The notes: generated from the sequence alone by a model not told the origin. A stretch of 34,226 bases of DNA from Candidatus Kerfeldbacteria bacterium RIFCSPHIGHO2_12_FULL_48_17 (GCA_001818775.1 MHKD01000014.1:2006-36231), one strand, 5' to 3'; shown: positions 1 to 8,596, numbered from the stretch's first letter. Program-made: numbers and translations.

Positions 1-274
1 TGTGTGGCTTCGGGCTCCCGGGAAACTTTTGTTTCCCGTTGATTGCTCCCATGGTCGCAATCAACCCACTCAGCCACCTCTCCACGTCCAAATTCTGCTT
101 CAGCTTCCACGTGCAAACTTTCGTTTGCCCGTTCCAGCTTCCGCAGCATTTCTCCTTATCCTCGCAAATGCGTGCTCGCCTTCGGCTGCGCACCACATTT
201 GCTCGGTAAATCACGCCCCAAAACTCGGCAGAGCCTCGAGCAAAAAATTGATAAAATTCGCGCTTACGCCTAAG
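1..274. other. Gene-free region with a cluster of perfect hairpins
   Basis: No credible CDS is present; the open frames here have low-complexity, atypical translations. Four inverted repeats lie close together. Bases 19-38 are CGGGAAAC-TTTT-GTTTCCCG, an 8-bp stem with a 4-nt loop. Bases 39-64 abut it directly: TTGATTGC and GCAATCAA around a 10-nt loop. Bases 113-128 are GCAAAC-TTTC-GTTTGC. Bases 164-202 pair GCAAATG with CATTTGC and carry an inner GTGC/GCAC stem. The first hairpin could terminate a gene ending left of the window, but only a short T run follows it. The function of the cluster is unknown. Confidence 0.6.
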
Positions 275-435
275 GGGTCTGTCGCCGAATACCATTTCTG
301 CTGCAATCATTGAATTTTGGCCAGAACCGCTTCAAAATTTTTCGGCTTATATTCCATATAAACCTCAAAATGTATTCAGCAATTCTGTCACAAAATTCCA
401 TGATTTCGTCACGAAAGCGTATTCGCGACAGACCC
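275..435. mobile_element. MITE-like palindromic element, copy 1
   Basis: This 161-bp element is repeated at 33419-33580 with only three differences (two substitutions and one missing base in the right terminus). The left end is GGGTCTGTCGCCGAATAC and the right end is its reverse complement minus one base. The flanks CTAAG (270-274) and CTGAG (436-440) look like a 5-bp target duplication with one mismatch. The halves are imperfectly complementary throughout, and TTATAT-TCC-ATATAA (347-361) lies at the centre, so one strand can fold into a single long hairpin. There is no transposase ORF inside. A non-autonomous transposon is the best reading; a mobile palindromic repeat of the REP/ERIC type is the alternative. 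Confidence 0.85.
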
Positions 436-587
436 CTGAGACGAGCACAAAATTCCGCTATCCATAGAAGAAAAACACAAACCGTCCCAATAACTGACCA
501 GATTACTGTAACATTTTTACCCCTTAAATGTCAAAGTGGCGGCCGTGTTGTTTCTGCGGTACTTCTCTAGGAAAATCTCTGGAAAAG

Positions 588-596
588 TGCTACAAT
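588..596 (+). promoter_or_regulatory. Extended -10 promoter (TGCTACAAT)
   Basis: TGC at 588-590 directly precedes TACAAT at 591-596, an extended -10 hexamer. No convincing -35 box is seen. The start would fall near 603, giving a leader of about 12 nt to the ATG at 615. This argues against the longer reading that begins at 528, because that start would lie upstream of the promoter. The preceding stretch (436-587) holds no other recognisable feature. Confidence 0.55.
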
Positions 597-614
597 AAAA
601 ATATACAAAAAACT

Positions 615-1184
615 ATGGCCAAAAAAAGAAAAAATAAAGCAAAGAAGTCTCAAAAATCGCAGGCAGTGGAGCAGGCAGCAGAAGAGCAATCCGGCCGTGC
701 CGCCGATCCCATGCTCGGCAACATCCACGCAGAATGGTATTTTGATGAATTCGCCACCTATGATCGTGACAGACAGTGGTATACGATCGCCATCGGCATC
801 GCCGTCATTCTTCTCGTCTATGCCATCTGGACAGCGAGCTATCTTTTTGCGATCATAATCCTGATTGTCGCGATAATACTTTTCCTCCAGCACAAGCGCC
901 AACCTTTGGCCATAAGATTCCGGATCGCCGACAAAGGCATAAGTTTTGACGAAAAGCCATACACATGGTATGAGCTTGATAATTTTTGGCTGGCGTATCA
1001 GCCACCAGTCGTCAAACGGTTATATTTCGTCGCCAAAGCCGAGTGGAAACCGGAAATTTCCATTCCACTTGAAAATCAAAATCCATTGGTCATACGAAGA
1101 ATTTTACTCCGTTTTCTGAAAGAAGATTTGGAAAAAGAAACAGAAACCCCGGCTGATGCCATCGCCCGTCGTCTGAGAATCTAG
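615..1184 (+). CDS. Two-TM membrane protein with C-terminal PH-like domain (hypothetical)
   Basis: The product is 189 aa. A very basic N-terminus (MAKKRKNKAKK) is followed by a linker, then two adjacent hydrophobic segments (about residues 56-92) and a soluble tail rich in aromatic and beta-type residues, ending in a charged helix. The pattern W(Y)F-E......R..WY, two TMs, then 'F.I.D.GI.....Y.W.EL..FW' matches a protein family seen repeatedly in Patescibacteria and resembling membrane-anchored bacterial PH domains; this is recalled from general knowledge, not searched. The function is unknown. The start at 615 is set by the upstream extended -10. The stop overlaps the comF stop tail to tail in a shared CTAG (1181-1184). 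Confidence 0.8.
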   Translation: MAKKRKNKAKKSQKSQAVEQAAEEQSGRAADPMLGNIHAEWYFDEFATYDRDRQWYTIAIGIAVILLVYAIWTASYLFAIIILIVAIILFLQHKRQPLAIRFRIADKGISFDEKPYTWYELDNFWLAYQPPVVKRLYFVAKAEWKPEISIPLENQNPLVIRRILLRFLKEDLEKETETPADAIARRLRI

Positions 1185-1879
1185 TGCGTGTCCAGGTGGT
1201 CTCCCCCGTGGTCGCCAGCATAGGCAATTACCAAACCACTCACCAAACATGAAGAGCTGCTCCTCACAACGCGAGCAGCTTCTTTTATGGTCGAGCCCGA
1301 CGTCCAGACGTCATCAACGAAAATAACACGTTGCACGCGCGCGGGAACCGGACAGCGCAAAGCAAAAGCCCCGGAAACATTACCCGGCCTTGCATCGTGA
1401 GACAGCGAAGATTGCGGCACGGTGTTTTTCCGGCGGACAAGAACAGAATCCAGAAGCGGCACGCGGTACTGACTAGCAAGGGTCTGAGCAATCAAAACAG
1501 ACTGATTAAAACCCCGTTCGCGCAACCGCATGGGGTGCAGTGGTATGGGCATGAGTACGGCGCCCGCGCGAAAATCATCAATGCCGACCGGCGGCCAGGG
1601 AGGATAGATAATTTTTCGCGCCAAACGCTGCACGCCATGAAATTTCAATTGCTGTATAAGTACGCGCACCGGTTCAAGCTCATACGACATGAACCAGGAG
1701 AGAGAAGTCAGTGGCGCAATTGCCGACGCAGTATTGGCAGCATCCGCAGCCGCATCACCCGCGGATAAAGAACCGGGCGCAAGCAGAAGACGCGCGCAGA
1801 CCCGACACAAAAGCGTATCCCAGGCAAAACACCCCAGACACCGCTCCGGAAACAGCGCCCGTTTGAAAAAATTCAGCAT
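1181..1879 (-). CDS. comF: ComF family phosphoribosyltransferase-like protein
   Basis: This 232-aa protein has the ComF layout. An N-terminal zinc-finger-like region has C14-x2-C17 and C25-x2-C28. A type I phosphoribosyltransferase fold follows, with 'PIPLHPMRLRERGFNQ' (111-126) and the PRPP-binding loop VIFVDDVWTSGST (185-197). ComF proteins are linked to DNA uptake during transformation and are cytoplasmic; whether they have PRTase activity is unsettled. A type IV pilus, the usual DNA-uptake organelle, is encoded further along the window, which fits a competence role but is only an inference. The gene lies 37 bp after clpC on the same strand with a hairpin between. No Shine-Dalgarno is visible. 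Confidence 0.93.
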   Translation of the reverse strand: MLNFFKRALFPERCLGCFAWDTLLCRVCARLLLAPGSLSAGDAAADAANTASAIAPLTSLSWFMSYELEPVRVLIQQLKFHGVQRLARKIIYPPWPPVGIDDFRAGAVLMPIPLHPMRLRERGFNQSVLIAQTLASQYRVPLLDSVLVRRKNTVPQSSLSHDARPGNVSGAFALRCPVPARVQRVIFVDDVWTSGSTIKEAARVVRSSSSCLVSGLVIAYAGDHGGDHLDTH

Positions 1880-1882
1880 AAC

Positions 1883-1914
1883 AAAAAGATGAACGAGAAG
1901 ACGCCCATCTTTTT
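1883..1914 (-). terminator. Hairpin between clpC and comF, possible weak terminator
   Basis: AAAAAGATG (1883-1891) and CATCTTTTT (1906-1914) form a perfect 9-bp inverted repeat with a 14-nt loop. Read on the minus strand it follows the clpC stop and ends in a T run, as an intrinsic terminator would. The stem has only two G-C pairs, so it may be inefficient and allow read-through into comF. Confidence 0.45.
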
Positions 1915-1916
1915 AC

Positions 1917-4574
1917 TTACACCGCCACGGCCGGCTCTTTACTGCCTATTGATCGCTTGATCAGCGCATCAGATTCCGATTTCGTGAAGACCAACTGCTT
2001 GTTCTTGAGCTTGACCTTAACCGTATCACCGGCGGAAAATCTGTCTTCCAAAAGCATATCAGCCAATGGATTTTCAATCAACTCCAGAATCATGCGCCGC
2101 ACCGCCCGGGCGCCCTGCTCCGGTTTAAAACTCTGGGCGGCGATAAACCGGATGGTGGAAGGACTGATCTCAAGCTGCAGCTCTTTTTCCTCCAGCCTTT
2201 CCGCAACATCTTTCACATGTATGCGGGTGATTTTCACAATATCCTCGAGCGTAAGCGGTCGGAAAACAACCACCTTATCAATACGGTTCAAAAATTCCGG
2301 ACGGAAGGTATTATGCAGTTCAGCCAGGGCGCTTTCCCGCATCTGATCAAATTCCTTGGGATCAACGGCGGCAGTCGCGCTGTCTTTCGAGCCAAAGCCC
2401 AGGGATTGGCCGCTGGCAAACTTGTTCAATCCGATATTGGAAGTCATGATGATAATCGTGTTTTTGAAATTGATGCGCCGCCCCGTGGCATCGGTGATAT
2501 GGCCGTCTTCCAAAACCTGCAGCAGCAGATTAAAGACATCCGGATGCGCTTTTTCGATTTCATCAAACAGCACCACTGAATAGGGTTTGCGGCGCACGGA
2601 ATCCGTCAGTTTGGCCCCGTCTTTATAACCCACGTACCCGGCCGGAGCGCCGATCAGCTTGGAAATATTAAATCCTTCGCTGAATTCCGACATATCAATG
2701 CGGAGCAAGGCATGGGGATCGTCAAACACCTCTTCGGCCAGCACCTTGGCAAGTTCGGTTTTCCCCACGCCCGTCGGTCCCATGAAAATAAAGGACGCAA
2801 TCGGTCTATCAGGGTGCACAAGACCGGCCCGCGACCGTCGCACAAAACTGGCTACGGTGTTCACGGCCTCCACCTGACCGACGACTTTCTGCGCCAGTTG
2901 CTGCTCAAGATTCAAAAGTTTCTTTTTCTCACTGGCCAGAAGTTCCTGCAGGGGGATCTTGGTCATGCGGGAAATAATCAAGGCAATGTCTTTGGCCTTG
3001 ATTACGCCATAGCGGCGTTTTGGCGCTCGCGCCTTCAAATTCTTGAATTCAGTTATTCTTTTCCGCAGGGCAAACTCCTTGTTTTTCAGGTGCAGAGCTT
3101 CATCAAAATTTTCCGTCGTGACGGCGGTTGTTTTCGTTCCGGTCAAAGACAGCAGCTGTTTTTCCAGTCCCCGGATGGTTTGGGTGATGTTATCCGATTT
3201 CCGGCTGATTCTGACGCGCGAAGCTGCTTCATCGAGCAAATCAATGGCCTTATCCGGTAAAAATTTATCCTGAATATACCGCGCGCTCAGATTCACGGCG
3301 GCGTCAATGGCCTCATCGCTGATGTCAACATTGTGAAACTGTTCGTAATTTTTGCGCAGACCTTTCAACACCTCAACGACTTCTTCTTCCGGCTGTTCTT
3401 CGACGAGAATGGACTGAAAGCGCCGCTCCAAAGCGCTGTCGGATTCAATGTGTTTTTGATATTCAGTCGTGGTGGTGGCGCCGATGCAGCGGATATGTCC
3501 TTTGGACAAAGCCGGTTTCAAAATATTGGCGGCATCAAGCGCTCCCGAACCGGTACCACCGGCTCCAACCAGCGTATGAATTTCATCAATAAACAAAACA
3601 ATATCCGGATCACTGCGCACTTCGTCAATAATTTGCTTAAAGCGGCCCTCAAATTCACCGCGGTAAATCGTGCCGGCAATAACCAGGCCCATATCCAGGC
3701 TGTATATTTTTTTATCAAGTAAAGCGTCGGGCACCTTGCTTTCCAGAATGCGTTTGGCCAGGCCTTCAATAATGGCCGTTTTTCCCACGCCCGGCTCACC
3801 GATGAGAATGGGATTATTTTTGGTGCGGCGCGACAGGATATGTATCAAACGCTCAATCTCCTGCGAGCGGCCGATCACCGGATCAATATCTTTTTGCAGC
3901 TCAGCATCGGTCAGGTGGGTGGCAAAGAAATCCAGAGCCGAAGGGTTGGCGGCGGCTCCACCTCCACCATGCTGGTGACCCTTCCCCATATCACGGGATT
4001 CACCCGTGGCGCTACCTATGCTGCTCATTCCACCTCCGCTCTGAACAGCGTCCATGTTTTCACCGGGCATGTCATCAGTGAAATTGGCCGTAATATCGGG
4101 GAATTTGGAAGCGCTTTTGAGAACGAGTTGCAGCTGTTGTTCAATATCAGACGCGACAATGGAAAACTTCTTTAGGTAATTCGTAATTTTTTCTTTGTCG
4201 GTTTCCAGAATGCTGGTCAGGAGGTGTTCGGTGCCGATATACTGGTGTTGATATTTGGCGGCAAGGAGAGCAGCTTTTTCTATAATTTTACGGGCCAGAT
4301 CGGAAAATTCCGGCAGAACCAGTTCCTGGTTTTTTCCGCGTTTGGATGTTTTACTTTTGGCGTGCTTATCGTCAATATCGTGTTTGACCTGCTGGGGTTG
4401 CAAGCCGGCTTTAAGCAAGATTTCACCCCCGATACTGCCGCGCTGATGCAAAAGGCCAAGTAATAAAAAATCGACCGTTACGGTTTTCATATTATATTCG
4501 ATGGCCGTGTTGACGGCGTAGGCCAGGCTGTTTTTGAGATGGGTCGTGAATTTTTGCAGAATGTCACTTTGCAT
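1917..4574 (-). CDS. clpC: ClpC-type AAA+ unfoldase, ATP-binding subunit of Clp protease
   Basis: The 885-aa product is a full-length class I Clp/Hsp100 ATPase. A Clp-N double repeat (about 1-150) and a Gly/Ser-rich linker lead to D1 with Walker A GEPGVGKT (about 259-266) and Walker B VLFIDEIH. A short middle region contains a UVR-like helix (ENFDEALHLKNKE), as in ClpC rather than the long ClpB coiled coil. D2 has GPTGVGKT (about 599-606) and VVLFDEIEKAH. The D2 tail carries LGF at 725-727, at the place of the ClpP-docking loop, so it probably feeds substrates to ClpP, which is not in this window. It is last in a minus-strand run with lemA, htpX and a membrane protein, suggesting a protein-quality-control unit. 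The start at 4574 leaves 5 nt to the upstream gene. Confidence 0.95.
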   Translation of the reverse strand: MQSDILQKFTTHLKNSLAYAVNTAIEYNMKTVTVDFLLLGLLHQRGSIGGEILLKAGLQPQQVKHDIDDKHAKSKTSKRGKNQELVLPEFSDLARKIIEKAALLAAKYQHQYIGTEHLLTSILETDKEKITNYLKKFSIVASDIEQQLQLVLKSASKFPDITANFTDDMPGENMDAVQSGGGMSSIGSATGESRDMGKGHQHGGGGAAANPSALDFFATHLTDAELQKDIDPVIGRSQEIERLIHILSRRTKNNPILIGEPGVGKTAIIEGLAKRILESKVPDALLDKKIYSLDMGLVIAGTIYRGEFEGRFKQIIDEVRSDPDIVLFIDEIHTLVGAGGTGSGALDAANILKPALSKGHIRCIGATTTTEYQKHIESDSALERRFQSILVEEQPEEEVVEVLKGLRKNYEQFHNVDISDEAIDAAVNLSARYIQDKFLPDKAIDLLDEAASRVRISRKSDNITQTIRGLEKQLLSLTGTKTTAVTTENFDEALHLKNKEFALRKRITEFKNLKARAPKRRYGVIKAKDIALIISRMTKIPLQELLASEKKKLLNLEQQLAQKVVGQVEAVNTVASFVRRSRAGLVHPDRPIASFIFMGPTGVGKTELAKVLAEEVFDDPHALLRIDMSEFSEGFNISKLIGAPAGYVGYKDGAKLTDSVRRKPYSVVLFDEIEKAHPDVFNLLLQVLEDGHITDATGRRINFKNTIIIMTSNIGLNKFASGQSLGFGSKDSATAAVDPKEFDQMRESALAELHNTFRPEFLNRIDKVVVFRPLTLEDIVKITRIHVKDVAERLEEKELQLEISPSTIRFIAAQSFKPEQGARAVRRMILELIENPLADMLLEDRFSAGDTVKVKLKNKQLVFTKSESDALIKRSIGSKEPAVAV

Positions 4575-4579
4575 AGCGT

Positions 4580-5371
4580 TTAGTTTTGATTTTTTAATTT
4601 TGTATACATAACAAATACATAGGAGACAAGTAAAACAGAGCTCAGCAGGAAGTTGATGGCGCTCCCGATAAATGGCAGTAATTGCAGCAGGAGCGTAAGC
4701 CCGAAGATGGCAAAATAGAGCATGATGGCGTAGCCAAGTGTGCGGAAAAAGTGACCGCGGAGCAGGGTGACATTCGTGCGGAAGGCGTCCATAATGTTTG
4801 CCTTGTTAAGGATGACTTCAAAAGGCATGAACATAAGCAGCAAAGTTATCAACAAAATGGGAAGAGCGCTGAGTACAAGAATAAACGCGGAGGCGAGACC
4901 GCCAAAGAAACTTTCACTCACACCGGCTGTGGCGGTAAGAAGGAGGGCGGCAATGAGATCGGTAAGCACGGCCAGCAAGGTGATGACAAGTATCAAAACA
5001 AGGGCCAGCAGCACGGTCGGCCAGAATCGTTCCATGGTATTATAAATCAGTTGGACCCAGGGGGTCTCTTTTTTTTGCGAAAGAATCTGCACAATAAGGG
5101 TAAAGGAAAAAATTTGTATACCAAGGGCGACAAGTGTGACGAAGATGGCCAGAAAAACAATGAGTCCCAAACTTGCCGTCGATCCGCTGTTTCCAACAAG
5201 GTTTTCCAATTGCTGTTTCGTAACCAGCGTAAAAATACCAAATCCCAAAAGTGACAGTGCCGCCGCGGCAACCGAAACAATGAAAAGTTTGAGGTACTTT
5301 TCGGCAATGATATTCCAGGTACCCTGAACGATGGAAACAAGGGACAATGATGGGGATTTTTGTGTTGCCAT
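4580..5371 (-). CDS. Polytopic membrane protein, unknown function
   Basis: The 263-aa product is dominated by five or six long hydrophobic segments (roughly 27-50, 67-98, 115-145, 156-180, 205-235 and 238-256) rich in Leu, Ile and Val. A short polar N-terminus (MATQKSPSLSLVSIVQGTW) and an amphipathic helix resemble the DUF975/YciC-like or glycerophosphodiesterase-membrane-domain group, which is a shape match only. No catalytic motif is seen. It sits between htpX (12 bp upstream) and clpC (5 bp downstream) and is almost certainly co-transcribed with them, so a role near membrane quality control or envelope stress is possible. The function cannot be assigned. Confidence 0.85.
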   Translation of the reverse strand: MATQKSPSLSLVSIVQGTWNIIAEKYLKLFIVSVAAAALSLLGFGIFTLVTKQQLENLVGNSGSTASLGLIVFLAIFVTLVALGIQIFSFTLIVQILSQKKETPWVQLIYNTMERFWPTVLLALVLILVITLLAVLTDLIAALLLTATAGVSESFFGGLASAFILVLSALPILLITLLLMFMPFEVILNKANIMDAFRTNVTLLRGHFFRTLGYAIMLYFAIFGLTLLLQLLPFIGSAINFLLSSVLLVSYVFVMYTKLKNQN

Positions 5372-5383
5372 ATTTGTTTTGAT

Positions 5384-6286
5384 TTATGCCATGCCGCGCA
5401 AAATTTTTATGCGTTGTTGCGCGGGTGGATGAGTCGAAAAAAGATGAGACAGAAACGAACGTTTTTCCGAACCGAAGGGATTGCTGATATACAGGTGGGC
5501 GGTGGCCGGACTGGCCGAAGCCAGTGGGCGGATATTGGAACGGTCAATTTTTTCCAGGGCGCGGGCGAGTCCCTCGGGATAACGGGTGAGGAGTGCGGCC
5601 GAGGAATCAGCGAGGAATTCACGTTTGCGTGATACCGCCAGCTGAATGAGGTTCGCTGCGATGGGGGAGAGTATGGAGAGTATGATGCCGACGATGGCCA
5701 GGATGGCGCCGAGTTGATTGTCGGAACGATCATTGCTGCGCCGGCCGCCGAAAAAACTGAAATGCAGGAACCAGTTTGCGAGCAAGGAAACCATGCCGAC
5801 CAGGACAATAACGATCGTCATCACGCGAATATCATAGTTTTTGATGTGCGACAGTTCGTGGGCAATGACACCTTCCAGTTCTTCATTTTCCAGGCCGGCA
5901 ACCAGTCCGGTCGTGACGGCAATGGAAGCTTTCTCGGGATTTCTGCCCGTGGCAAACGCATTCATGGTGGGATCATCAATGACATAGATTTTTGGGGTTG
6001 GCATACCGGCGGTGATGCAGAGATTTTCCACCAGGCGGTACACATAGGCATTGTGTTCTTTGCTGATGGGCACCGCGCCGGAAGTGCGCAGGGCAATGGC
6101 ATCGCCGGAATAATACCCAATCAGCGAGGTGGCCGTGGCAAAGATCGTGGCGATGACAATAGCACCCGAACCGTATCCCAAAACTTCAGCGAAAACCCAA
6201 CCGAGTATAATGATGAAAAGGACAAACAGAAAAATCAGGACAGCCGTTTTTCTTTTATTGGCTTGAATGTGTTGATACGTGGTCAT
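5384..6286 (-). CDS. htpX: HtpX family membrane zinc metalloprotease
   Basis: The 300-aa product begins with a TM hairpin (about 14-60). The zinc site HELSH is at residues 143-147, with the third ligand probably E223 in 'SRKREFLAD'. Two further hydrophobic stretches (about 154-178 and 193-217) separate them, as in M48B HtpX. HtpX cleaves misfolded or damaged inner-membrane proteins, with the active site facing the cytoplasm. The ATG overlaps the lemA stop by one base (TAATG), so the two are translationally coupled. The lemA-htpX pair is a common arrangement. Length and motifs are normal for the family. Confidence 0.96.
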   Translation of the reverse strand: MTTYQHIQANKRKTAVLIFLFVLFIIILGWVFAEVLGYGSGAIVIATIFATATSLIGYYSGDAIALRTSGAVPISKEHNAYVYRLVENLCITAGMPTPKIYVIDDPTMNAFATGRNPEKASIAVTTGLVAGLENEELEGVIAHELSHIKNYDIRVMTIVIVLVGMVSLLANWFLHFSFFGGRRSNDRSDNQLGAILAIVGIILSILSPIAANLIQLAVSRKREFLADSSAALLTRYPEGLARALEKIDRSNIRPLASASPATAHLYISNPFGSEKRSFLSHLFSTHPPAQQRIKILRGMA

Positions 6287-6843
6287 TAAAACTTCACCTT
6301 AACGTTATCGCGTTCAGCAGCATTTTCAATTTCAAAGAATTGCCGGTCTTTGAAACCCAAGGAGTTGGCAATAATGTTGGTTGGGAAAACCTGTAGTTTG
6401 GTGTTGAAGTCCCGGACATTGCCATTGTAAAAGCGGCGTGATGCTTGAATCTTATTTTCGGTATCGCTCAGCTCGTCCTGGAGTTTGGCAAAGTTTTCAT
6501 TGGACTTCAGTTGCGGATAATTTTCCGAGACGGCAAACAGTGATTTCAAAGCACCAGTGAGCATATTTTCCGCTTCGCCGTGCTGCTCCGGAGTGGTGGC
6601 GTTCATAGCCCGCGTTCGGGCTTCCGTAACCTTTTGAAAAACTTCTTTTTCCTGCTGCGCATAGCCTTTGACCGTTTCAATCAGATTGGGGATGAGATCA
6701 TAGCGACGCTTGAGTTGAACATCAATATCGGACCAGGCTTCATCAACCTGGTTGCGACTTTTTATCAGACCGTTATACACGCCGATGATCCAGAGAATGG
6801 CAACGGCGATAACGGCAATAAGGATCCAGACAAAAATCATCAT
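6286..6843 (-). CDS. lemA: LemA family protein
   Basis: The 185-aa product has one N-terminal TM (about 4-24) followed by a long helical domain carrying family hallmarks: 'YN.L...[32 protein letters not shown]', then '[36 protein letters not shown]' and 'FPTN.IA..LGF....FFE'. LemA proteins form helical bundles outside or alongside the membrane; their biochemical role is not settled, but they are frequently encoded next to htpX, as here. The stop overlaps the htpX start. MM at the N-terminus allows initiation at 6843 or 6840. The upstream gene ends 18 bp away, so transcription probably enters from there. Confidence 0.96.
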   Translation of the reverse strand: MMIFVWILIAVIAVAILWIIGVYNGLIKSRNQVDEAWSDIDVQLKRRYDLIPNLIETVKGYAQQEKEVFQKVTEARTRAMNATTPEQHGEAENMLTGALKSLFAVSENYPQLKSNENFAKLQDELSDTENKIQASRRFYNGNVRDFNTKLQVFPTNIIANSLGFKDRQFFEIENAAERDNVKVKF

Positions 6844-6861
6844 AGAAGTAACATTAACAAT

Positions 6862-7371
6862 TTAAGAGGATTTTTCGATACGCGTGGCAATGAACGTTGA
6901 AACGCTGGCGATATTCGTACCTGCGAAGACGCGTATCACATCTCCGATCCGGATATCGGCAGCCTGGGCCGCCTGGCTGCTCGTCTCACCGCTGGCATCA
7001 ACGGCGCTGATAAAATATTCGGTATCAGCGTTGAGGCGTGCGGTCAAAGTTTTTTTACCGGCCGTGGCAAAGGTCAGTGTTTCTCCGGCAATACCGATGA
7101 CCGTGCCGCTGCGTTCATACAAAACCGCGTCAGCAACTTTCGGCTCGGAAACCGAGACAGCTAAAGCGCTGCCACTGCGCGATGACGACGAGGAAGATGT
7201 GTTGGAAGAACCGGAAGAAGCATTGATACCATGGACATACCCCCAGGTGTACGCGACCACAGCGGATCCAAACATAAGGAACACGGTGAAGAAGGTGGCA
7301 ATCAATGCACGCAGCGACGTGGAGCCGTTCAGCGAAGATAAAACGTTTTGTTTGTTTTTTTGCTTTGACAT
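6862..7371 (-). CDS. Anchored extracytoplasmic protein with small beta-domain (hypothetical)
   Basis: The product is 169 aa. A polar N-terminus (MSKQKNKQNVLSSLNG) precedes one TM (about 20-45) and a Ser-rich linker (SSGSSNTSSSSSSRSGS). The C-terminal domain of about 100 residues has 'SGTVIGIAGETLTFAT....LTARLNADTEYF' and 'IRIGDVIRVFAGTNI......ATRIE'. This alternation resembles the OB-like DUF5666 group (inference from pattern only). The start at 7371 is preferred because the longer frame to 7581 runs through the divergent gene's promoter and coding start. It heads the lemA-htpX-clpC run, 18 bp upstream of lemA. The function is unknown. Confidence 0.75.
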   Translation of the reverse strand: MSKQKNKQNVLSSLNGSTSLRALIATFFTVFLMFGSAVVAYTWGYVHGINASSGSSNTSSSSSSRSGSALAVSVSEPKVADAVLYERSGTVIGIAGETLTFATAGKKTLTARLNADTEYFISAVDASGETSSQAAQAADIRIGDVIRVFAGTNIASVSTFIATRIEKSS

Positions 7372-7472
7372 AAGATTTGTCGCTGTGGTAAAGTATAAAC
7401 AATCAAATGACCAAAACAGCAACTTTATTATAGAATGAAGTTTGCGTAAAGTCAAAGAAAAAAGGTGGTCGT
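7372..7472. promoter_or_regulatory. Divergent promoter region between minus-strand operon and exported-protein genes
   Basis: This AT-rich 101-bp gap separates two divergent starts (7371 on minus, 7473 on plus). The minus strand has TATACT (reverse complement of 7392-7397) as a candidate -10 for the 6862-7371 gene. On the plus strand TATAAA (7394-7399) and TATAGA (7429-7434) are candidates, none with a good -35. For the plus gene, AAGGTGG just before the ATG is one of the few Shine-Dalgarno-like sites in the window. Confidence 0.4.
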
Positions 7473-8585
7473 ATGAAAACAAATTTTTTTTCCAGCTTGT
7501 CGAAAAAAAAGAGCTTCGCCATTGCCGAGGGTATTGGCGCGGGCCTTCTTTTAAGTTTTGTATTTTTTGTGGTGGTGACACCGCTGCGAGCCGAGTGGGT
7601 GGAGCCTGGCTGTAACCCCAATCTTGATGGCCCTGACTGCGCCGGGAGCGCCCCTATCAACGTATCCAATGCTGACCAAACCAAACTCGGTGGCCTGACC
7701 ATATCACCGGCCGGAACATTGACGGCGCGCGGTACCTTAACGGCCGAAGGTGATGTGAATTTTCCCAACAATGCCATTTCCGGTACCGAGATAGCCGATG
7801 AAACCGTGACCGGAACTGATATTCAAAATGGCACCATTGGGCAAGAAGATCTCAACTTTCCCATACCCGGCGCCGATTCCACGTTTGATACGTTGACGGT
7901 TACCAATGCTTTCAATGTTGTGAACGGCCCCACCACCCTGCAGGGCGGGGGACTGACGGTGAACAGTGGCGGCCTGGAAGTGAAGAATGGCGCGGTAAAT
8001 CTCCCCAGTTCAACGATCAAGGGCCAGCTTACCGTCAATGGCGTTTCTACCTACAAAGCCTATCTGGGTACAGAAAGCTACGCCGGTTCATTTACTGGTC
8101 CGATTTATACTGACAGCTCAGCGCAAGTAAAAGGTAATCTCACCGTAAACGCTAACACCACCGTTGACGGTTCCCTGTTCGTGAATACCAACGCCACGGT
8201 TGCCGCCACGCTCACCACCAACAACCTGACAGCCACGGGCACCGTCAATCTTTCCGATAATGCCATACAGACCAATGAAATCTCCGATGATGCCGTCACG
8301 CTCGCCAAAACCAACTTTGTCACGTACAGCGACACCTGGGATCCGCCGAGCATCCGCAGCGGTGAAATAAGCACGCGCGAATTCACGGTTCCTGAATCTT
8401 CCGGAACCATCAACGTCGGTGATCCGGTTATTCTTGCCACCGACAAGGATATGCGCGACTTCGTGGCCAGCGCTGAGGTGCTTGCCGATAATAAAGTCCG
8501 CGTTACCATCTGGTTGAAACTCACGGCGCTCAATGGCGATCTTGGCAGCACAAGGTTCAATCTGATCATTTTTAAGTTTCAATAA
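7473..8585 (+). CDS. Exported repeat protein A, adhesin or fibre-like
   Basis: The product is 370 aa. A signal peptide-like N-terminus ends at about residue 40 (FFVVVTPLRA, then EWVEPG). The mature start carries 'WVEPGCNP....DCAGSAPINVSNADQTKLGGLTI', a motif shared with the next gene. Repeats of the type 'NNAISGTEIADETVTGTDIQNGTI' and 'L.V.G..TV...L.V' follow, suggesting a beta-solenoid or fibre. The last 90 residues form a compact beta-rich domain. The cell surface or a secreted filament is the likely location. The start is supported by AAGGTGG upstream. It is the first of three exported-protein genes leading to the pilus operon. No enzymatic motif is seen; the adhesin role is inferred. Confidence 0.8.
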   Translation: MKTNFFSSLSKKKSFAIAEGIGAGLLLSFVFFVVVTPLRAEWVEPGCNPNLDGPDCAGSAPINVSNADQTKLGGLTISPAGTLTARGTLTAEGDVNFPNNAISGTEIADETVTGTDIQNGTIGQEDLNFPIPGADSTFDTLTVTNAFNVVNGPTTLQGGGLTVNSGGLEVKNGAVNLPSSTIKGQLTVNGVSTYKAYLGTESYAGSFTGPIYTDSSAQVKGNLTVNANTTVDGSLFVNTNATVAATLTTNNLTATGTVNLSDNAIQTNEISDDAVTLAKTNFVTYSDTWDPPSIRSGEISTREFTVPESSGTINVGDPVILATDKDMRDFVASAEVLADNKVRVTIWLKLTALNGDLGSTRFNLIIFKFQ

Positions 8586-8596
8586 CCCACATAGTT

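Noticed and set aside
2-313. Open frames of 103 and 76 codons at the window start
   Set aside because: The translations are Ser/Pro/Arg-rich and run through hairpins into the MITE-like element; no family resemblance or ribosome site.
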